Source: Desulfosarcina sp.
GTDB taxonomy: Bacteria; Desulfobacterota; Desulfobacteria; Desulfobacterales; Desulfosarcinaceae
Length of the DNA: 64,000 nucleotides
Reading direction: 5' to 3'
Assembly (NCBI GenBank): GCA_014237405.1
Contig: JABZFO010000186.1
Coordinates: forward strand, 30,170-94,169
The notes beneath the pieces are model-generated. The model ran no database searches, had not been told where the DNA came from, and saw nothing but the letters and a program-made list of their open reading frames with translations. The position numbers were made by a program, and so were the translations under genes. The first letter of the stretch is position 1; every line of letters begins with the position of its first letter. Of this stretch, positions 53,889 to 63,372 are shown piece after piece.

Positions 53889-55688
53889 TCAAGTTGAGAT
53901 AGATAGCGCAGCGTTAATGATGGCCGCTGCATCCACCTGATATTTGCTGCGCAGGAAATTCTGTGGGCCGTGCTCAACAAAATGATCGTTGATCCCCAAC
54001 CGTTTGACGATGACGTCATTGATTCCATGGTCGCTCAATAATTCGAGAATCGCGCTGCCGAATCCGCCTTGAATAGCATTCTCTTCAACGGTGATGATAT
54101 GGCGGATGTTCCGAGCCAGGGGAATGATCAGTTCATGGTCCAAAGGCTTGATGAACCGGGCATTGACCACGGTTGCCCGAATACGATGGTCTTCTTTCAG
54201 CAGGGAAGCGGCGCATATCGCTTCGCTCACCCTACTTCCCACGGCAAGGATCAGCAGGTCGTCGCCGTGGCTAAGAATCTCACCTTTGCCGATGGGAATA
54301 ATCGTAAGGGACGTTTCCAGATCCACCCCGGTTCCCCGCCCCCGTGGATATCTCAGGGCGATGGGGCCGTCGTGAACCATGGCGGTGGCCAGCAGGTGGC
54401 GAAGCTCATTTTCATCCTTCGGGGCCATGACCACCATGTTGGGGATGGTTCTCAGAAAGACGTCGTGGATGACCTGATCGTAGGCGCGTTGGAGAAAGGT
54501 GGAATAGATGGCCACTACCGGGCGGAATCCTTCGGTGGCCATGCCGGCAGCGAAGGTGACGCCGTGCTGTTCGGCAATGCCCACATCGAAAAATCGATCC
54601 GGGTATGCCTTGGAAAAAGGGGCCAGCCCGGTGCCTTCGGGCATGGCGGCAGTGACGGCAATGATTTTGTCGTTGGTTTTGGCCAGTTCCACCATGGTCT
54701 TACCGAAAACCTCGGTATAGCTGGGTACATTGGTGGCCTTTTTGCGGCAGATTCCCGTATTCACGTCAAATGAGCTGACGCCGTGGAAATAGATGGGATT
54801 CTGTTCTGCCTGCCGGTATCCCTTGCCTTTTTTTGTAATCACGTGAAGGAGGACCGGCTCGTCCATTTTTTTGATATTTTTTAGAATATCAATTAAATGA
54901 TCCAGATTGTGCCCGTTGATGGGCCCGAAATACTCGAAGTTGTACGCCTCGAAGAGCATCCCCGGCGTCACGAAGGCTTTGAAGGACTCTTCGCTCCGTT
55001 TGGCCAGCCGGTATACATTTTCGCCGATCCGGGGCAGCGATTTGAGGAATTCGCCAAACTCTTTTCGCATCATCTGGAGCTTTGATGCCGAAAACGTTCG
55101 GCTGAGCAGGGAGGAGAGAGCGCCGACATTATGGGAGATGGACATCTCATTGTCGTTTAAGATAACGATCAGGTCCTTGTCCTTGTGCGTGTCTCCCGTC
55201 TGGTTCATTCCTTCGTAGGCAAGCCCGGCAGTAAGCGAGCCATCTCCGATGACCGCCACCACTTTGGAAAGGTCTTTTTTAAGGCGTTTGGCACAGGCAA
55301 TGCCCAGACCGGCGGAGATGGATGTGCTGCTGTGTCCTGTGGTAAAGGGGTCGTATGGGCTCTCGCTGCGTTTGGTAAACCCGGAGAGGCCGCCATGGCG
55401 GCGAAGGGTAGGGAACTGATCGCGGCGACCGGTGAGCAGTTTGTGGGCGTATGCCTGATGGCCCACATCCCACAGAATTTTATCCTTCGGTGTGTCGAAG
55501 ACATAGTGAAGGGCAATCCCCAGTTCAACGGCGCCGAGGCTGGAGGCCAGGTGACCGCCAGAGGTGGATACCACATCCACGATGATTTTGCGGATCTCTT
55601 TTGCCAAACCGGGCAGTTCTGAACGGTTCAGTTTTTTCAGATCGTGGGGCGAGTTTATTTGTTCAAGCAGATGTGAGGATTGGCGCAA
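53889..55688 (-). CDS. dxs: 1-deoxy-D-xylulose-5-phosphate synthase
   Basis: A 599-residue thiamine diphosphate enzyme starting the MEP pathway from pyruvate and glyceraldehyde 3-phosphate. [21 protein letters not shown], the TPP site [15 protein letters not shown] with [30 protein letters not shown] and [11 protein letters not shown] are present. TTG 55688 is the likely start, preceded by GGGAGCTGG; the frame is open further upstream into a repeat (to 55724). Located between ispA and tlyA. Complete by comparison with the family (about 600-640 residues). Confidence 0.92.
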   Translation of the reverse strand: MRQSSHLLEQINSPHDLKKLNRSELPGLAKEIRKIIVDVVSTSGGHLASSLGAVELGIALHYVFDTPKDKILWDVGHQAYAHKLLTGRRDQFPTLRRHGGLSGFTKRSESPYDPFTTGHSSTSISAGLGIACAKRLKKDLSKVVAVIGDGSLTAGLAYEGMNQTGDTHKDKDLIVILNDNEMSISHNVGALSSLLSRTFSASKLQMMRKEFGEFLKSLPRIGENVYRLAKRSEESFKAFVTPGMLFEAYNFEYFGPINGHNLDHLIDILKNIKKMDEPVLLHVITKKGKGYRQAEQNPIYFHGVSSFDVNTGICRKKATNVPSYTEVFGKTMVELAKTNDKIIAVTAAMPEGTGLAPFSKAYPDRFFDVGIAEQHGVTFAAGMATEGFRPVVAIYSTFLQRAYDQVIHDVFLRTIPNMVVMAPKDENELRHLLATAMVHDGPIALRYPRGRGTGVDLETSLTIIPIGKGEILSHGDDLLILAVGSRVSEAICAASLLKEDHRIRATVVNARFIKPLDHELIIPLARNIRHIITVEENAIQGGFGSAILELLSDHGINDVIVKRLGINDHFVEHGPQNFLRSKYQVDAAAIINAALSIST

Positions 55689-55705
55689 AATTCCAGCTCC
55701 CTTAA

Positions 55706-55853
55706 TCAGTGTGTCCGTCCACAAAAGGTAGGTTTTGGTTCAGGCCAAGGCCGCAGCGATGTTGAAACCGCAGGTGTAGCAGCGCTACGTTGAGGATTTC
55801 AACAGAGCGAGAACGCCGGCCTGGGCCGAAAGATGTCTTTTGTGAATGGACAT
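55706..55853. repeat. B-family element, diverged copy 5
   Basis: About 148 bp between ispA and dxs. Ends GTGTCCGTCCACAAAAGG and (other strand) TATGTCCATTCACAAAAGAC are a shifted version of the B terminal repeat. Its centre has a good stem, TGTTGAAA/TTTCAACA and GTAGC/GCTAC, where other B copies have different but also pairing bases (CCACAGG, CCGAGG boundaries conserved). Confidence 0.65.
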
Positions 55854-55856
55854 AAA

Positions 55857-56669
55857 TTATCGGTTCCTTTCGATGATATAATGCGCAATGGCACGAAGGG
55901 AATTCGCTTTACTATCAAAAGTGTCAAGAGCCTTCAAGGCATTGTTCACCAATTGGCCGGCAAGTGTCTCGGCACCGGCAAGACCAAGCAGCGACGGGTA
56001 GGCGTTTTTCCCCCGGATCTGGTCCGTACCGGTGGCCTTTCCCAGTCTTTTCGGGTCCCCTTTCACGTTGAGGATGTCGTCGGCCACCTGAAAAGCCAAG
56101 CCGATATTTTGGGCATAGGCGTGCAGTGCGTACCGCTGGCGCTTCGACGCTCCTGATACAAGCGCACCTGCCTCCACTGAAACTTCAATCATTTTTCCTG
56201 TTTTTAGTCGGTGGAGGGATTCCAGAATAACCAGCAGCCACCGGTGTTGATGGCCGGACGCACACTGGGTGCCGGCAGTCGCAAGGTTTTCAAAGGCCAG
56301 GGTCAACAGCGCATCGCCGGCAAGGATAGCCGTCGCTTCATCAAATTGTACATGGCAGGTGGGTTTGCCGCGTCTTTTTTCGTCGTCGTCCAATGCCGGC
56401 AGGTCGTCATGGATCAGCGAATAGGTGTGGATCAATTCCAGGGCACAGGCAAGGGGAAGCACCGTTTCCCGGTTGCCGCCAACCGTTTCCGCTGCGGCGA
56501 TGCACAGTACGGGCCGCAGTCGTTTTCCGCCGGCCATAACTGAATAGGCCATGGCACGGGATATCTGTGTAGCCGTGGATGGGCCGCTCAGACAGTGCTG
56601 CAGCATTTCATCCACCATCTCCCGCGCTTCGCAAAGGTACGATTTCAGATCGAACATCATACGGCCCAC
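55857..56669 (-). CDS. ispA: Farnesyl/geranyl diphosphate synthase lacking an internal helix
   Basis: A 270-residue polyprenyl synthetase. The first aspartate-rich motif is within IHDDLPALDDDEKRRGK, the second in VADDILNVKGD, with AGGKRLRPVL and LHRLKTGKMIEVSVEAGAL. Normally about 28 residues carrying a G-x-x-x-GQ motif (helix F region) stand between the first motif helix and LHRLKTG; here the sequence runs directly from RWLLVI to LESLHRLKTG near residue 149, in frame. Such a loss would probably abolish synthesis. The gene is essential in most bacteria, which argues for an assembly gap. GTG 56669 or ATG 56660; adjacent to xseB. Confidence 0.85.
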   Translation of the reverse strand: MGRMMFDLKSYLCEAREMVDEMLQHCLSGPSTATQISRAMAYSVMAGGKRLRPVLCIAAAETVGGNRETVLPLACALELIHTYSLIHDDLPALDDDEKRRGKPTCHVQFDEATAILAGDALLTLAFENLATAGTQCASGHQHRWLLVILESLHRLKTGKMIEVSVEAGALVSGASKRQRYALHAYAQNIGLAFQVADDILNVKGDPKRLGKATGTDQIRGKNAYPSLLGLAGAETLAGQLVNNALKALDTFDSKANSLRAIAHYIIERNR

Positions 56670-56906
56670 TTACGCTTCCACATCAAACGGTTTTTCTTCA
56701 GGTTCGCCCTTCTCATCAGCCATTAACAGCGTTACCCGCTTTTCCGCTTCATCGAGCGTCTCCGCACAATACCGAGACAGTTTGATGCCGGTCTCGAACT
56801 TTTCCAGTGACTTTTCCAGTGGCAGGTCACCGGATTCAAGTGCTTTGACGATTTTTTCCAGATCATTGATCGCTTTTTCGAAACTCGGTTTTGCCTTGGG
56901 TGCCAT
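56670..56906 (-). CDS. xseB: Exodeoxyribonuclease VII small subunit
   Basis: A 78-residue XseB: PSFEKAINDLEKIVKALESG, LEKFETGIKLSRYCAETLDEAEKRV is the helical-hairpin family pattern. It binds XseA to form the nuclease that degrades single-stranded DNA. ATG 56906 gives the family N-terminus. It starts 5 bp after the xseA stop and its stop adjoins ispA: xseA-xseB-ispA-dxs-tlyA is a conserved operon order. Confidence 0.95.
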   Translation of the reverse strand: MAPKAKPSFEKAINDLEKIVKALESGDLPLEKSLEKFETGIKLSRYCAETLDEAEKRVTLLMADEKGEPEEKPFDVEA

Positions 56907-56911
56907 ATAAA

Positions 56912-58294
56912 TCAAACTATCCTTTCTATTTGTTCATCTTTTTTCTTTGCGTTCACAGTGACGTCCAATGCACCGTTTCCCAATAATATTTCAAGGTGTT
57001 GGTCGACTTTTACTTTTTTTGCGCTGCGAACGATGGATTGATCGGGCAGCGTTCGGGTAATGCTGTATCCGCGCTGCAATATGGCCATGGGATTCAGCGC
57101 ATCGAGCATGGAAACGTTTCTGGAGATGGCGGTCTGTCTGTCACGGACCATCTGGCTCATGCGGGTGAACAATGCTCGCTGGCGTGTAATGACGTGGTCC
57201 TTCATCGTGGCCACCAGTTTGGCCGGCGACACGTGAAACAGCATATTATTGCTATAGGCAACACGCTCTTTTTTCCGCACTAAGGTGTCCATGACCGTTG
57301 ATGCGAGGCGCATGGAATAGTCATCAATCCGTATTCGCATATCCTGAAGCCGACGCCGGGGATGGATGATTCGACTGGATAATCCAATCAGTTGATTATT
57401 CAATAATTTCAATAAAGAATTAATCGTTCGATAAAGTTGTTGATTAACATCATCGAGCCGCTGTTTAAGTTCATTTTTCGATGGAATCACGATTTCTGCA
57501 GCTGCGGACGGCGTCGGTGCCCGAAGATCAGCTACGAAATCGGCAATAGTGAAATCCGTTTCGTGGCCGACGGCTGAAACAATCGGTATGCTGGATGCAA
57601 ATATGGCCTTGGCCACATGCTCATCGTTAAACGCACAAAGGTCTTCGATGGATCCGCCGCCACGGGCCAATACGATGACATCCGTTTCGCCAATGGAATT
57701 TAACATGCGGATGGCGTGGATAATCTCGCCAGGCGAGCGATCACCCTGGACGGTGACCGGAATCACCTCCAGTGGCAGGTTGGGAAAGCGTCGCTGCGCC
57801 ACGTTGATGAAATCGCGTACGGCGGCACCGGTAGGTGAAGTTACGATACTGACTTTTTTCGGTAACGCAGGCAGCGGTGACTTATGCTGCGCGTCAAACA
57901 ATCCTTCGTCGGAAAGCGTTTGTTTCAGTTTTTCAAAGGCAATCTGGAGGCTGCCGATGCCTTTGGGCTCCATGTATTCTAAAATAACCTGGTACGACCC
58001 TCTGGGTTCGTACACACTGATGCGTCCTAGACCAATGATCGACAGCCCATCTTCGGGTCTGAATTTTAGGGCGCTCGCCTGAGTACGGAACATCACCGCG
58101 CTGATTTGTGAGCGCTGATCCTTGAGGGTAAAATAACAATGGCCTGATGATGGAACTCTGAAGTTTGATATTTCTCCTGATATCCATATGAAAGGAAACG
58201 AATCTTCAAGTAATGCCTTAATTTTTTTATTCAGCTCAGTGACTTCGTAGACATGTTGCCTGGAGTGATTGGAACCTGTGCTGTTTATAGCCAT
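56912..58294 (-). CDS. xseA: Exodeoxyribonuclease VII large subunit
   Basis: A 460-residue XseA. N-terminal OB-fold (YEVTELNKKIKALLED, WISGEISNFRVPSSGHCYF), catalytic core (VTSPTGAAVRDFINVAQRRFP, ARGGGSIEDLCAFNDE, SAVGHETDFTIADFVADLRA) and the C-terminal coiled coil (LDALNPMAILQRGYS) are complete. Upstream there is only a shrunken B-type repeat and no good ribosome binding site before ATG 58294. First gene of the xseAB-ispA-dxs-tlyA operon. Confidence 0.95.
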   Translation of the reverse strand: MAINSTGSNHSRQHVYEVTELNKKIKALLEDSFPFIWISGEISNFRVPSSGHCYFTLKDQRSQISAVMFRTQASALKFRPEDGLSIIGLGRISVYEPRGSYQVILEYMEPKGIGSLQIAFEKLKQTLSDEGLFDAQHKSPLPALPKKVSIVTSPTGAAVRDFINVAQRRFPNLPLEVIPVTVQGDRSPGEIIHAIRMLNSIGETDVIVLARGGGSIEDLCAFNDEHVAKAIFASSIPIVSAVGHETDFTIADFVADLRAPTPSAAAEIVIPSKNELKQRLDDVNQQLYRTINSLLKLLNNQLIGLSSRIIHPRRRLQDMRIRIDDYSMRLASTVMDTLVRKKERVAYSNNMLFHVSPAKLVATMKDHVITRQRALFTRMSQMVRDRQTAISRNVSMLDALNPMAILQRGYSITRTLPDQSIVRSAKKVKVDQHLEILLGNGALDVTVNAKKKDEQIERIV

Positions 58295-58310
58295 AGAATC
58301 GATGTGGGGT

Positions 58311-58372
58311 GCTCAGAAACGGTCTTTTCGCCCAATCTCTGCGTTATGCTCAAAGTTTCTGGACGGACATTT
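58311..58372. repeat. B-family remnant with central deletion
   Basis: GCTCAGAAACGGTCTTTTCG, CCCAATCTCTGCGTTATG then directly TTTCTGGACGGACAT: both ends of a B element with about 80 bp of the centre missing. Confidence 0.7.
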
Positions 58373-58428
58373 GATAGTAATTATAAGATCAATAACGTCC
58401 GATAAGATATATTATGTAAAATTACAGA

Positions 58429-58725
58429 TTAAGAACCTTTGATGTCTCCACTATTTTTCTTTTGTCCGTATTTTTGAATGATGTCCCGAACAGCCGGCAC
58501 CACGAACAGATTTTCATGAGGCAGATCAAAAATTGACTGTGCTAAAAACTTCGCCTTTTTGTGTAGGGTGATATTTTTATCGATGATGCAGTGCATTTTC
58601 CCCTTGATTAGGCAAAATCCGCTTTTCACTGGTATTCCGCTGGCTCGAAAGCTCTGTTCGGAAACCGTTACATCGAGTTTTTCCGCTAAATCTTTCAGTT
58701 CCTGGTAGATTTGATCAGGTTTCAT
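58429..58725 (-). CDS. Conserved hypothetical protein, 98 residues
   Basis: A small soluble protein with pattern QIYQELKDLAEKLDVTVSE, SGFCLIKGKMHCIIDKN, LHKKAKFLAQSIFDLP and VVPAVRDIIQKYG. I recall this type from other Desulfobacterota, without known function; no catalytic motif is evident. ATG 58725 is chosen from the conserved beginning; the longer frame upstream runs through AT-rich repeat DNA and is not coding-like. It points towards xseA but is separated from it by a B-type remnant. Confidence 0.6.
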   Translation of the reverse strand: MKPDQIYQELKDLAEKLDVTVSEQSFRASGIPVKSGFCLIKGKMHCIIDKNITLHKKAKFLAQSIFDLPHENLFVVPAVRDIIQKYGQKKNSGDIKGS

Positions 58726-58736
58726 GGCACGACACA

Positions 58737-58847
58737 AATTAAAATTTTTAATTTTTAATTTTGAATGATGAATTAATGTATTCTGTCTATTTTTTAATCG
58801 ATAGCATTCCTTCATTGAAAATTTAAAATTTAAAATTATATTTCCTC
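58737..58847. repeat. AT-rich inverted repeat
   Basis: AAATTAAAATTTTTAATTTTT at the left and TTTAAAATTTAAAATTATAT at the right enclose a spacer with TTGAATGATGAATTAATG. It lies just upstream of the 98-residue hypothetical gene. Apart from this and the B copy that follows, 58726-59120 has no visible gene. Confidence 0.5.
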
Positions 58848-58948
58848 TCGAAGTTGTAAAAATCGTCGCGCTATTCATATCAGCTTTATGCTTGAAAATA
58901 AAGAAACCTGTGTTATGTTTTGAAGATACATGTGAAATTGGAAATCAA

Positions 58949-59088
58949 TGTCCGTCCAGAAACGAGGATTTTCGTTCAAGATCAAGGCATGCGAAAAATT
59001 TTACCACAGGCATATGGTTGATATTCCGAGGATAAAATTTTGAGCATAACGCAGAGATTGGGCGAAAAGGCCGTTTCTGGATGGGCAC
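58949..59088. repeat. B-family element, copy 3
   Basis: 140 bp, nearly identical to copy 2 and in the same orientation: TGTCCGTCCAGAAACGAGGA ... CCACAGGCATATGGTTGATA ... GGCCGTTTCTGGATGGGCAC. It ends 33 bp before the BI-1 start. Confidence 0.85.
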
Positions 59089-59120
59089 TCGTTAGAATTA
59101 TAAACATACGGAGGTCTTAG

Positions 59121-59807
59121 ATGCAGTCTATTCCAATGGAAAGAACCCAGGCACAAGTTCAGGTTAATACTTTTGTGCGAAGCGTGTATAACTGGATGGC
59201 AATCGGTCTTGCGTTGACCGGCGCTGTGGCATGGTTTGTGGCACACAACGAACCCGTTCTCCGGTTCGTCTACCAGGCGCGCTGGATCTTTTTTATCGGG
59301 GAATTGGCCCTGGTTTTCATGCTTGCCGGACGGGTCCATAAAATGAAGGCTTCTACAGCCACCAGCATGTTCATGTTTTATGCGGCTCTAAATGGAGCGA
59401 CCATGTCCTTCATTTTTCTCGTGTATACCATGTCATCCATTGCCTCCACCTTTTTCATCTGCGCCGGGACCTTCGCTGTTTGTAGCGTCTTTGGCTGGGT
59501 AACCAAACGTGATCTCACCGGTCTTGGCAGTTTCATGTTCATGGGACTGATCGGTATCATCATCGCATCCATTGTCAATATTTTCCTGAAAAGCCCGGCC
59601 ATGCAGATGATCATCAGCTATATCGGCGTGCTGGTTTTTACCGGGTTGACCGCTTACGACACCCAAAAACTCAAAACCATGGCCATTTCCCAACCGGCTG
59701 GCCTGGATGCGGCGGTGGTCAGAAAAGGCGCAATTATCGGCGCCTTGACCCTCTACCTGGATTTCATCCTGATGTTCCAGTATTTTATAGTTTATTGGGT
59801 TCGTTGA
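59121..59807 (+). CDS. Bax inhibitor-1 / YccA family membrane protein
   Basis: A 228-residue protein with seven predicted helices, opening VNTFVRSVYNWMAIGLALTG and containing AALNGATMSFIFLVYT, FGWVTKRDLTGLGSFMFMGL, and the family mark YDTQKLKTM near the C-terminus. YccA-type proteins modulate membrane proteolysis by FtsH or conduct calcium. GGAGG precedes the ATG. The last codons (VYWVR) and stop are formed by the first unit of an E-type repeat, so the C-terminus may have been altered by it. Isolated gene between a B element and glmM. Confidence 0.9.
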   Translation: MQSIPMERTQAQVQVNTFVRSVYNWMAIGLALTGAVAWFVAHNEPVLRFVYQARWIFFIGELALVFMLAGRVHKMKASTATSMFMFYAALNGATMSFIFLVYTMSSIASTFFICAGTFAVCSVFGWVTKRDLTGLGSFMFMGLIGIIIASIVNIFLKSPAMQMIISYIGVLVFTGLTAYDTQKLKTMAISQPAGLDAAVVRKGAIIGALTLYLDFILMFQYFIVYWVR

Positions 59808-59880
59808 GTTTATTGGGTTTGTTGGTTAATTCGTGTCCATTCAAACCAACCAACTAATCAAACCAATTAAACAACTAACC
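59786..59880. repeat. E-family inverted-repeat element
   Basis: TTTATTGGGTTCGTTGAGTT, TTATTGGGTTTGTTGGTTAA in the left arm and CAAACCAACCAACTAATCAA, ACCAATTAAACAACTAACC in the right, with TTCGTGTCCATT at the centre. The left arm supplies the BI-1 stop codon. A half copy is at 5224-5262. Confidence 0.65.
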
Positions 59881-59925
59881 TTTTCCTATCAATCCCTCAA
59901 TCCCCAATTCAACATTCAGAATTAA

Positions 59926-61281
59926 TTACCCCAATTTCCGTGCGACCACCGACGCAATTTGCCGGCACAAGGCTTTCGTTTCCTGCTCAGTGGGCCCCTC
60001 CACCATGACCCGGCATTGGGGCTGGGTACCTGAATAGCGGACCAGAACACGTCCCTTATCCCCCAACTGCCTTTCCACATCGTTGATTGCCCGTGCGATT
60101 CCCTTTATCGTATCGATTTCCGGTTTCGATTTGACAGCCACATTGATCAGGCACTGAGGAAAAACGGTCATAACCGTAGCAAGATCTGACAGCGGTTTGC
60201 CCGATGACTGCATGGCTTCCATGAGTTTCAAGGCCGCCAGCATGCCGTCTCCTGTCGTATGGTGGTTTAAAAAGATCATATGCCCGGAATTTTCGCCACC
60301 TAAAACAGCACCTACCTTTAGCATCTCCTCCACGACACAGCGGTCGCCGACATTGGCTTTGATGTGAGCGGTCGCCATTTTCTTAAGTGCGAACCCAAAG
60401 CCCATGTTACTCATGACCGTAGTGACAACCACCGGGTTGGCCAACAGCCCTTTTTCTTGCATATCTTTGGCACAGATGGCCATCACTTGATCTCCGGAAA
60501 GCACCGTTCCTTTTTCATCCACCGCAATCAATCGATCGGCGTCCCCATCGAACGCCAAACCTAAGTCGGCGTTTTCAGCCACGACCATCTTGGCCAGCGC
60601 ACCCGGATGCTGGGATCCGCAGTTATCGTTAATGTTGGTTCCGTCCGGCTTGCAAAAAATGGTTTTCACCGTTGCATTCAGTTTTTCGAAAAGCACTGGT
60701 GCGATCTCACTCGCGGCACCATTGGAACAGTCAATGACAAGCTTCATCCCAGCGAGCGAGATGCCAGTGGAAAGGCAGTTTTCCAAAAACCGGCGATAGT
60801 GGTCCTGGGCATCATCGACATGATGAATCATACCAACCCGTTTGATCGTTTCGCTTTTTTTGTAAAGCGACACATCATCTTTAATCAGTTGCTCAATGGA
60901 ACGTTCGGCATCATCGGAGAGTTTGTATCCATCACTTTTAAATAGTTTGATGCCGTTGTCGTAAAATGAATTGTGGGAGGCGGAAATCACGATGCCGGCA
61001 TCAAATCCGTTGGTTGAGGTCAGGTATGCCACCCCCGGTGTGGGAATAACACCGGTCAGGTAAACATCTTTTCCCATGGAGCAGATGCCTGCGGCAAGCG
61101 CGCTGACGAGCATGTCCCCGGAGATGCGCGTATCCTGGCCGATTAAAAAGCGGCCTGAACCATGTTTCTCGCCATCGAAAAAAGCGGCGATGGCCCTTCC
61201 CGCTTTGACTGCCGTCTCACAATCGAGGGGGTATTGGTTGGCCACTCCCCTGATGCCGTCAGTTCCAAATAGTTTGTCCAC
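59926..61281 (-). CDS. glmM: Phosphoglucosamine mutase
   Basis: A 451-residue GlmM converting glucosamine 6-phosphate to the 1-phosphate for peptidoglycan and LPS. KLFGTDGIRGVAN opens the protein, the phosphoserine loop is VISASHNSFYDNGIK, metal loop is AFDGDADR, sugar loop GGENSGHMIF and the phosphate-binding loop RYSGTQPQCRVMVEG. GTG 61281 is chosen with AGGGAAAG upstream; the open frame extends further but without family similarity. Downstream partner of the beta-helix gene, 150 bp away with nothing obvious between. Confidence 0.93.
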   Translation of the reverse strand: MDKLFGTDGIRGVANQYPLDCETAVKAGRAIAAFFDGEKHGSGRFLIGQDTRISGDMLVSALAAGICSMGKDVYLTGVIPTPGVAYLTSTNGFDAGIVISASHNSFYDNGIKLFKSDGYKLSDDAERSIEQLIKDDVSLYKKSETIKRVGMIHHVDDAQDHYRRFLENCLSTGISLAGMKLVIDCSNGAASEIAPVLFEKLNATVKTIFCKPDGTNINDNCGSQHPGALAKMVVAENADLGLAFDGDADRLIAVDEKGTVLSGDQVMAICAKDMQEKGLLANPVVVTTVMSNMGFGFALKKMATAHIKANVGDRCVVEEMLKVGAVLGGENSGHMIFLNHHTTGDGMLAALKLMEAMQSSGKPLSDLATVMTVFPQCLINVAVKSKPEIDTIKGIARAINDVERQLGDKGRVLVRYSGTQPQCRVMVEGPTEQETKALCRQIASVVARKLG

Positions 61282-61431
61282 AATGATACTTTCCCTGCTT
61301 GTTAACTTCCAAACAACCAGACCCCAAAGTCCTTGATACGCTTTCGAGGAAGTTTTTCGGGCCTTAATTCCACTGATCCCGCGCTCGGTCAAATTTGATG
61401 AATAGGAAAGTCGAGATATCCTCTTTTTCAA

Positions 61432-62679
61432 TTATCGGATTGCCGGAAACAACGCCAGCATTTGCCCGGCAACCTCGTCAACAATCTGTTGAAGCCAGAC
61501 AGTTCCGATTTTGCTTTCTTCCGCTTTCAGGTTTTTAATGACATCAATATAACTGGGGCCAACCTGTTTGATATTTCTCTCGATGATGGTTAAAAATACC
61601 TCGTTTTTATTTTTATCTATCTGCTCCAGATATTCGCAGATCAAATCACCTGCCTGGTTTCTATTTTTATAAAGCTCATCCTTTTGCTGAACGAGACTGG
61701 AAGCGGCGCTATCGCCCATCTGCTGCTGATACAGCCTTTTGGACTCGTCCAGCTTTTCACAAAAGGCAATAAAGCGTTTGATTCGTTCGGAGATTGCCAG
61801 GCGCAAGGTGTCAGTCAAGCCCTCATAAAGCTCTTGGGGAAACCGGTTTCCGATAAATTGACGGCGAACATGGGTGTACCAGGCCATCAACGCCACCAGA
61901 TTGGCCATATAAATAAAGTTCTTGAAGGCTTGTCGCTTAACGTTCCTGTAGATGCCCGTGGAATAGGGAACACTCCCTCCCCTGCCCCTGCCCTCGAATA
62001 CCAGCCGATCCGGCTTGAGCTCATCCTTGCGATACACCGATCCAGCAGCAATCACCGTCCCATAGGCAACGCGGCAGGGGCCCACCAATCCGCCCTGCCC
62101 GCCCAGAAAAATGGGATTCTGGTTGAGCATCACGCCGTTGGGGACGTCACCCATCATTGATGCGGTGGCCTTGTCCTGGTTGGGTGTATAGTTGAAGTGG
62201 ATATAGGAACTGCCCACTTCACTGTGATTCTTGCGACTGGTGCCGCCGGCCATGAAACAGTCACAGAAATTAATCAGACTGCCCAGGGTGACAAAGGGAA
62301 ACAGGATGGTCTGCTTCAATCCCACGGTGTGGGAGATGCTAGCCTGCTCCTCAAAAATTGTGCCTGCCCTCACATGGGCGCCGGAACCGGCTTCGGCGCC
62401 CTCTAAAAAAACGGCATTTTCAAAATAGCCGCCTTTAAGCTGCACATCAGGCCCGATCTGGCAATTGTCTATGGTAGCTGGTGCTTCAGCGCCGATATGA
62501 GCATCAGCCCCGATAAATATGCTTGCCCCAAAAATTTTTGATCCCGAATGGATGACCACACCATCAGAGGCAATTCGATCAATATCAACCTCGTCGCCGA
62601 TTTCCACGCTTTCAGGGGCTGGTATATTAACGCCTTTTTTAATCAGCCCATCGATTTTTATGTTTTGCTTATCTGCCAT
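61432..62679 (-). CDS. Left-handed beta-helix protein related to GlmU C-terminal domain
   Basis: A 415-residue protein. Residues about 20-235 show hexapeptide repeats of a left-handed beta helix (SKIFGASIFIGADAHIGAEA, GPDVQLKGGYFENAVFLEGA, GPCRVAYGTVIAAGSVYRKD), and the C-terminal 170 residues are helical (ELYEGLTDTLRLAISERIK). No N-terminal nucleotidyltransferase motif (GGxGTRM) is present, so it is not a complete GlmU. Together with glmM downstream, a role in UDP-GlcNAc formation or as an acetyltransferase-like or scaffold protein is possible. ATG 62679; an R-type element lies 24 bp upstream. Confidence 0.7.
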   Translation of the reverse strand: MADKQNIKIDGLIKKGVNIPAPESVEIGDEVDIDRIASDGVVIHSGSKIFGASIFIGADAHIGAEAPATIDNCQIGPDVQLKGGYFENAVFLEGAEAGSGAHVRAGTIFEEQASISHTVGLKQTILFPFVTLGSLINFCDCFMAGGTSRKNHSEVGSSYIHFNYTPNQDKATASMMGDVPNGVMLNQNPIFLGGQGGLVGPCRVAYGTVIAAGSVYRKDELKPDRLVFEGRGRGGSVPYSTGIYRNVKRQAFKNFIYMANLVALMAWYTHVRRQFIGNRFPQELYEGLTDTLRLAISERIKRFIAFCEKLDESKRLYQQQMGDSAASSLVQQKDELYKNRNQAGDLICEYLEQIDKNKNEVFLTIIERNIKQVGPSYIDVIKNLKAEESKIGTVWLQQIVDEVAGQMLALFPAIR

Positions 62680-62703
62680 AATTGACCATATGTTGTGTCA
62701 AAG

Positions 62704-62887
62704 TTAGGGTCGCGGAAATAAATAAATCCACAAAGATTGCGCCGGATTTGGGGGTCGCCAGTTTTATTTAAAATCAGGCAAGGCGCGCCAAAGGGAGCGT
62801 ATTTGTTATACGTGACTTTTGGCGCAACGCTGAAGACGGGCCAAAAGACAAGCAAGACTGTGGATTTATTTATTTCCGAGGCTCTTA
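62704..62887. repeat. R-family element, copy 6, with extra internal segment
   Basis: 184 bp. Identical in most positions to copies 4 and 5, but with about 18 additional bases (CAGTTTTATTTAAAATCAGG) before the hairpin, a segment also recognisable at the truncated end of copy 2. Hairpin at 62785-62825. The rest of 62680-63087 shows no gene. Confidence 0.85.
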
Positions 62888-63087
62888 CCATTTAACCGGG
62901 GTTGCCTACGTCCCAAAGTACACCTGTTTCATGTTTCACATTTCCAATAAACTATATCAACGACGTCTCCCCCATGATTTCCGTTGGTTTCCCGGCAGCC
63001 ATGTACCGGTTCCGGATTTCGTTTGACTGGAAAGAAAATAGCATATAAAAAAGTTTAATAGTTTATTTATTTAAAGGAGAAGCTATT

Positions 63088-63372
63088 ATGTCAAGGTCAA
63101 CAATAATGAAGATAAGCCCTCAGGGACAGATTCGTATACCCAAGAAGATTATGATCGCTCTCGGGATTGAAAAAGGCGATTACGTTGAAGTGGATGTGGA
63201 AGAAAGGCAAATTGTATTAAAACCCAGAAAGCTCATTGATCCTTCGCAAGGATGGTACTGGACAAAAGAATGGCAAAAAATGGAGGCCCGCGTTGATGAC
63301 GAGATCAAAGAAGGGCATGTGTCGCCAAGATTCAAGACTGCGGAAGAAGGATCAAAATGGTTGAAAAAGTAA
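63088..63372 (+). CDS. AbrB/MazE-type antitoxin
   Basis: A 94-residue protein with an N-terminal SpoVT-AbrB swapped-hairpin DNA-binding domain (ISPQGQIRIPKKIMIALGIE, KGDYVEVDVEERQIVLKP) and a charged C-terminal tail (about 55-94) that would wrap the toxin. GGAGAAG precedes the ATG. The stop overlaps the following toxin gene by 16 bp. Base composition is noticeably more AT-rich than the genes to the left, suggesting acquisition. The pairing AbrB-type antitoxin with RelE-like toxin is known. Confidence 0.85.
   Translation: MSRSTIMKISPQGQIRIPKKIMIALGIEKGDYVEVDVEERQIVLKPRKLIDPSQGWYWTKEWQKMEARVDDEIKEGHVSPRFKTAEEGSKWLKK

Noticed and set aside
53879..54028. An N-terminal extension of TlyA inside dxs
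   Set aside because: The 50 extra residues are antisense-free but overlap dxs codons in another frame and do not resemble the S4 domain start; ATG 53878 fits the family.
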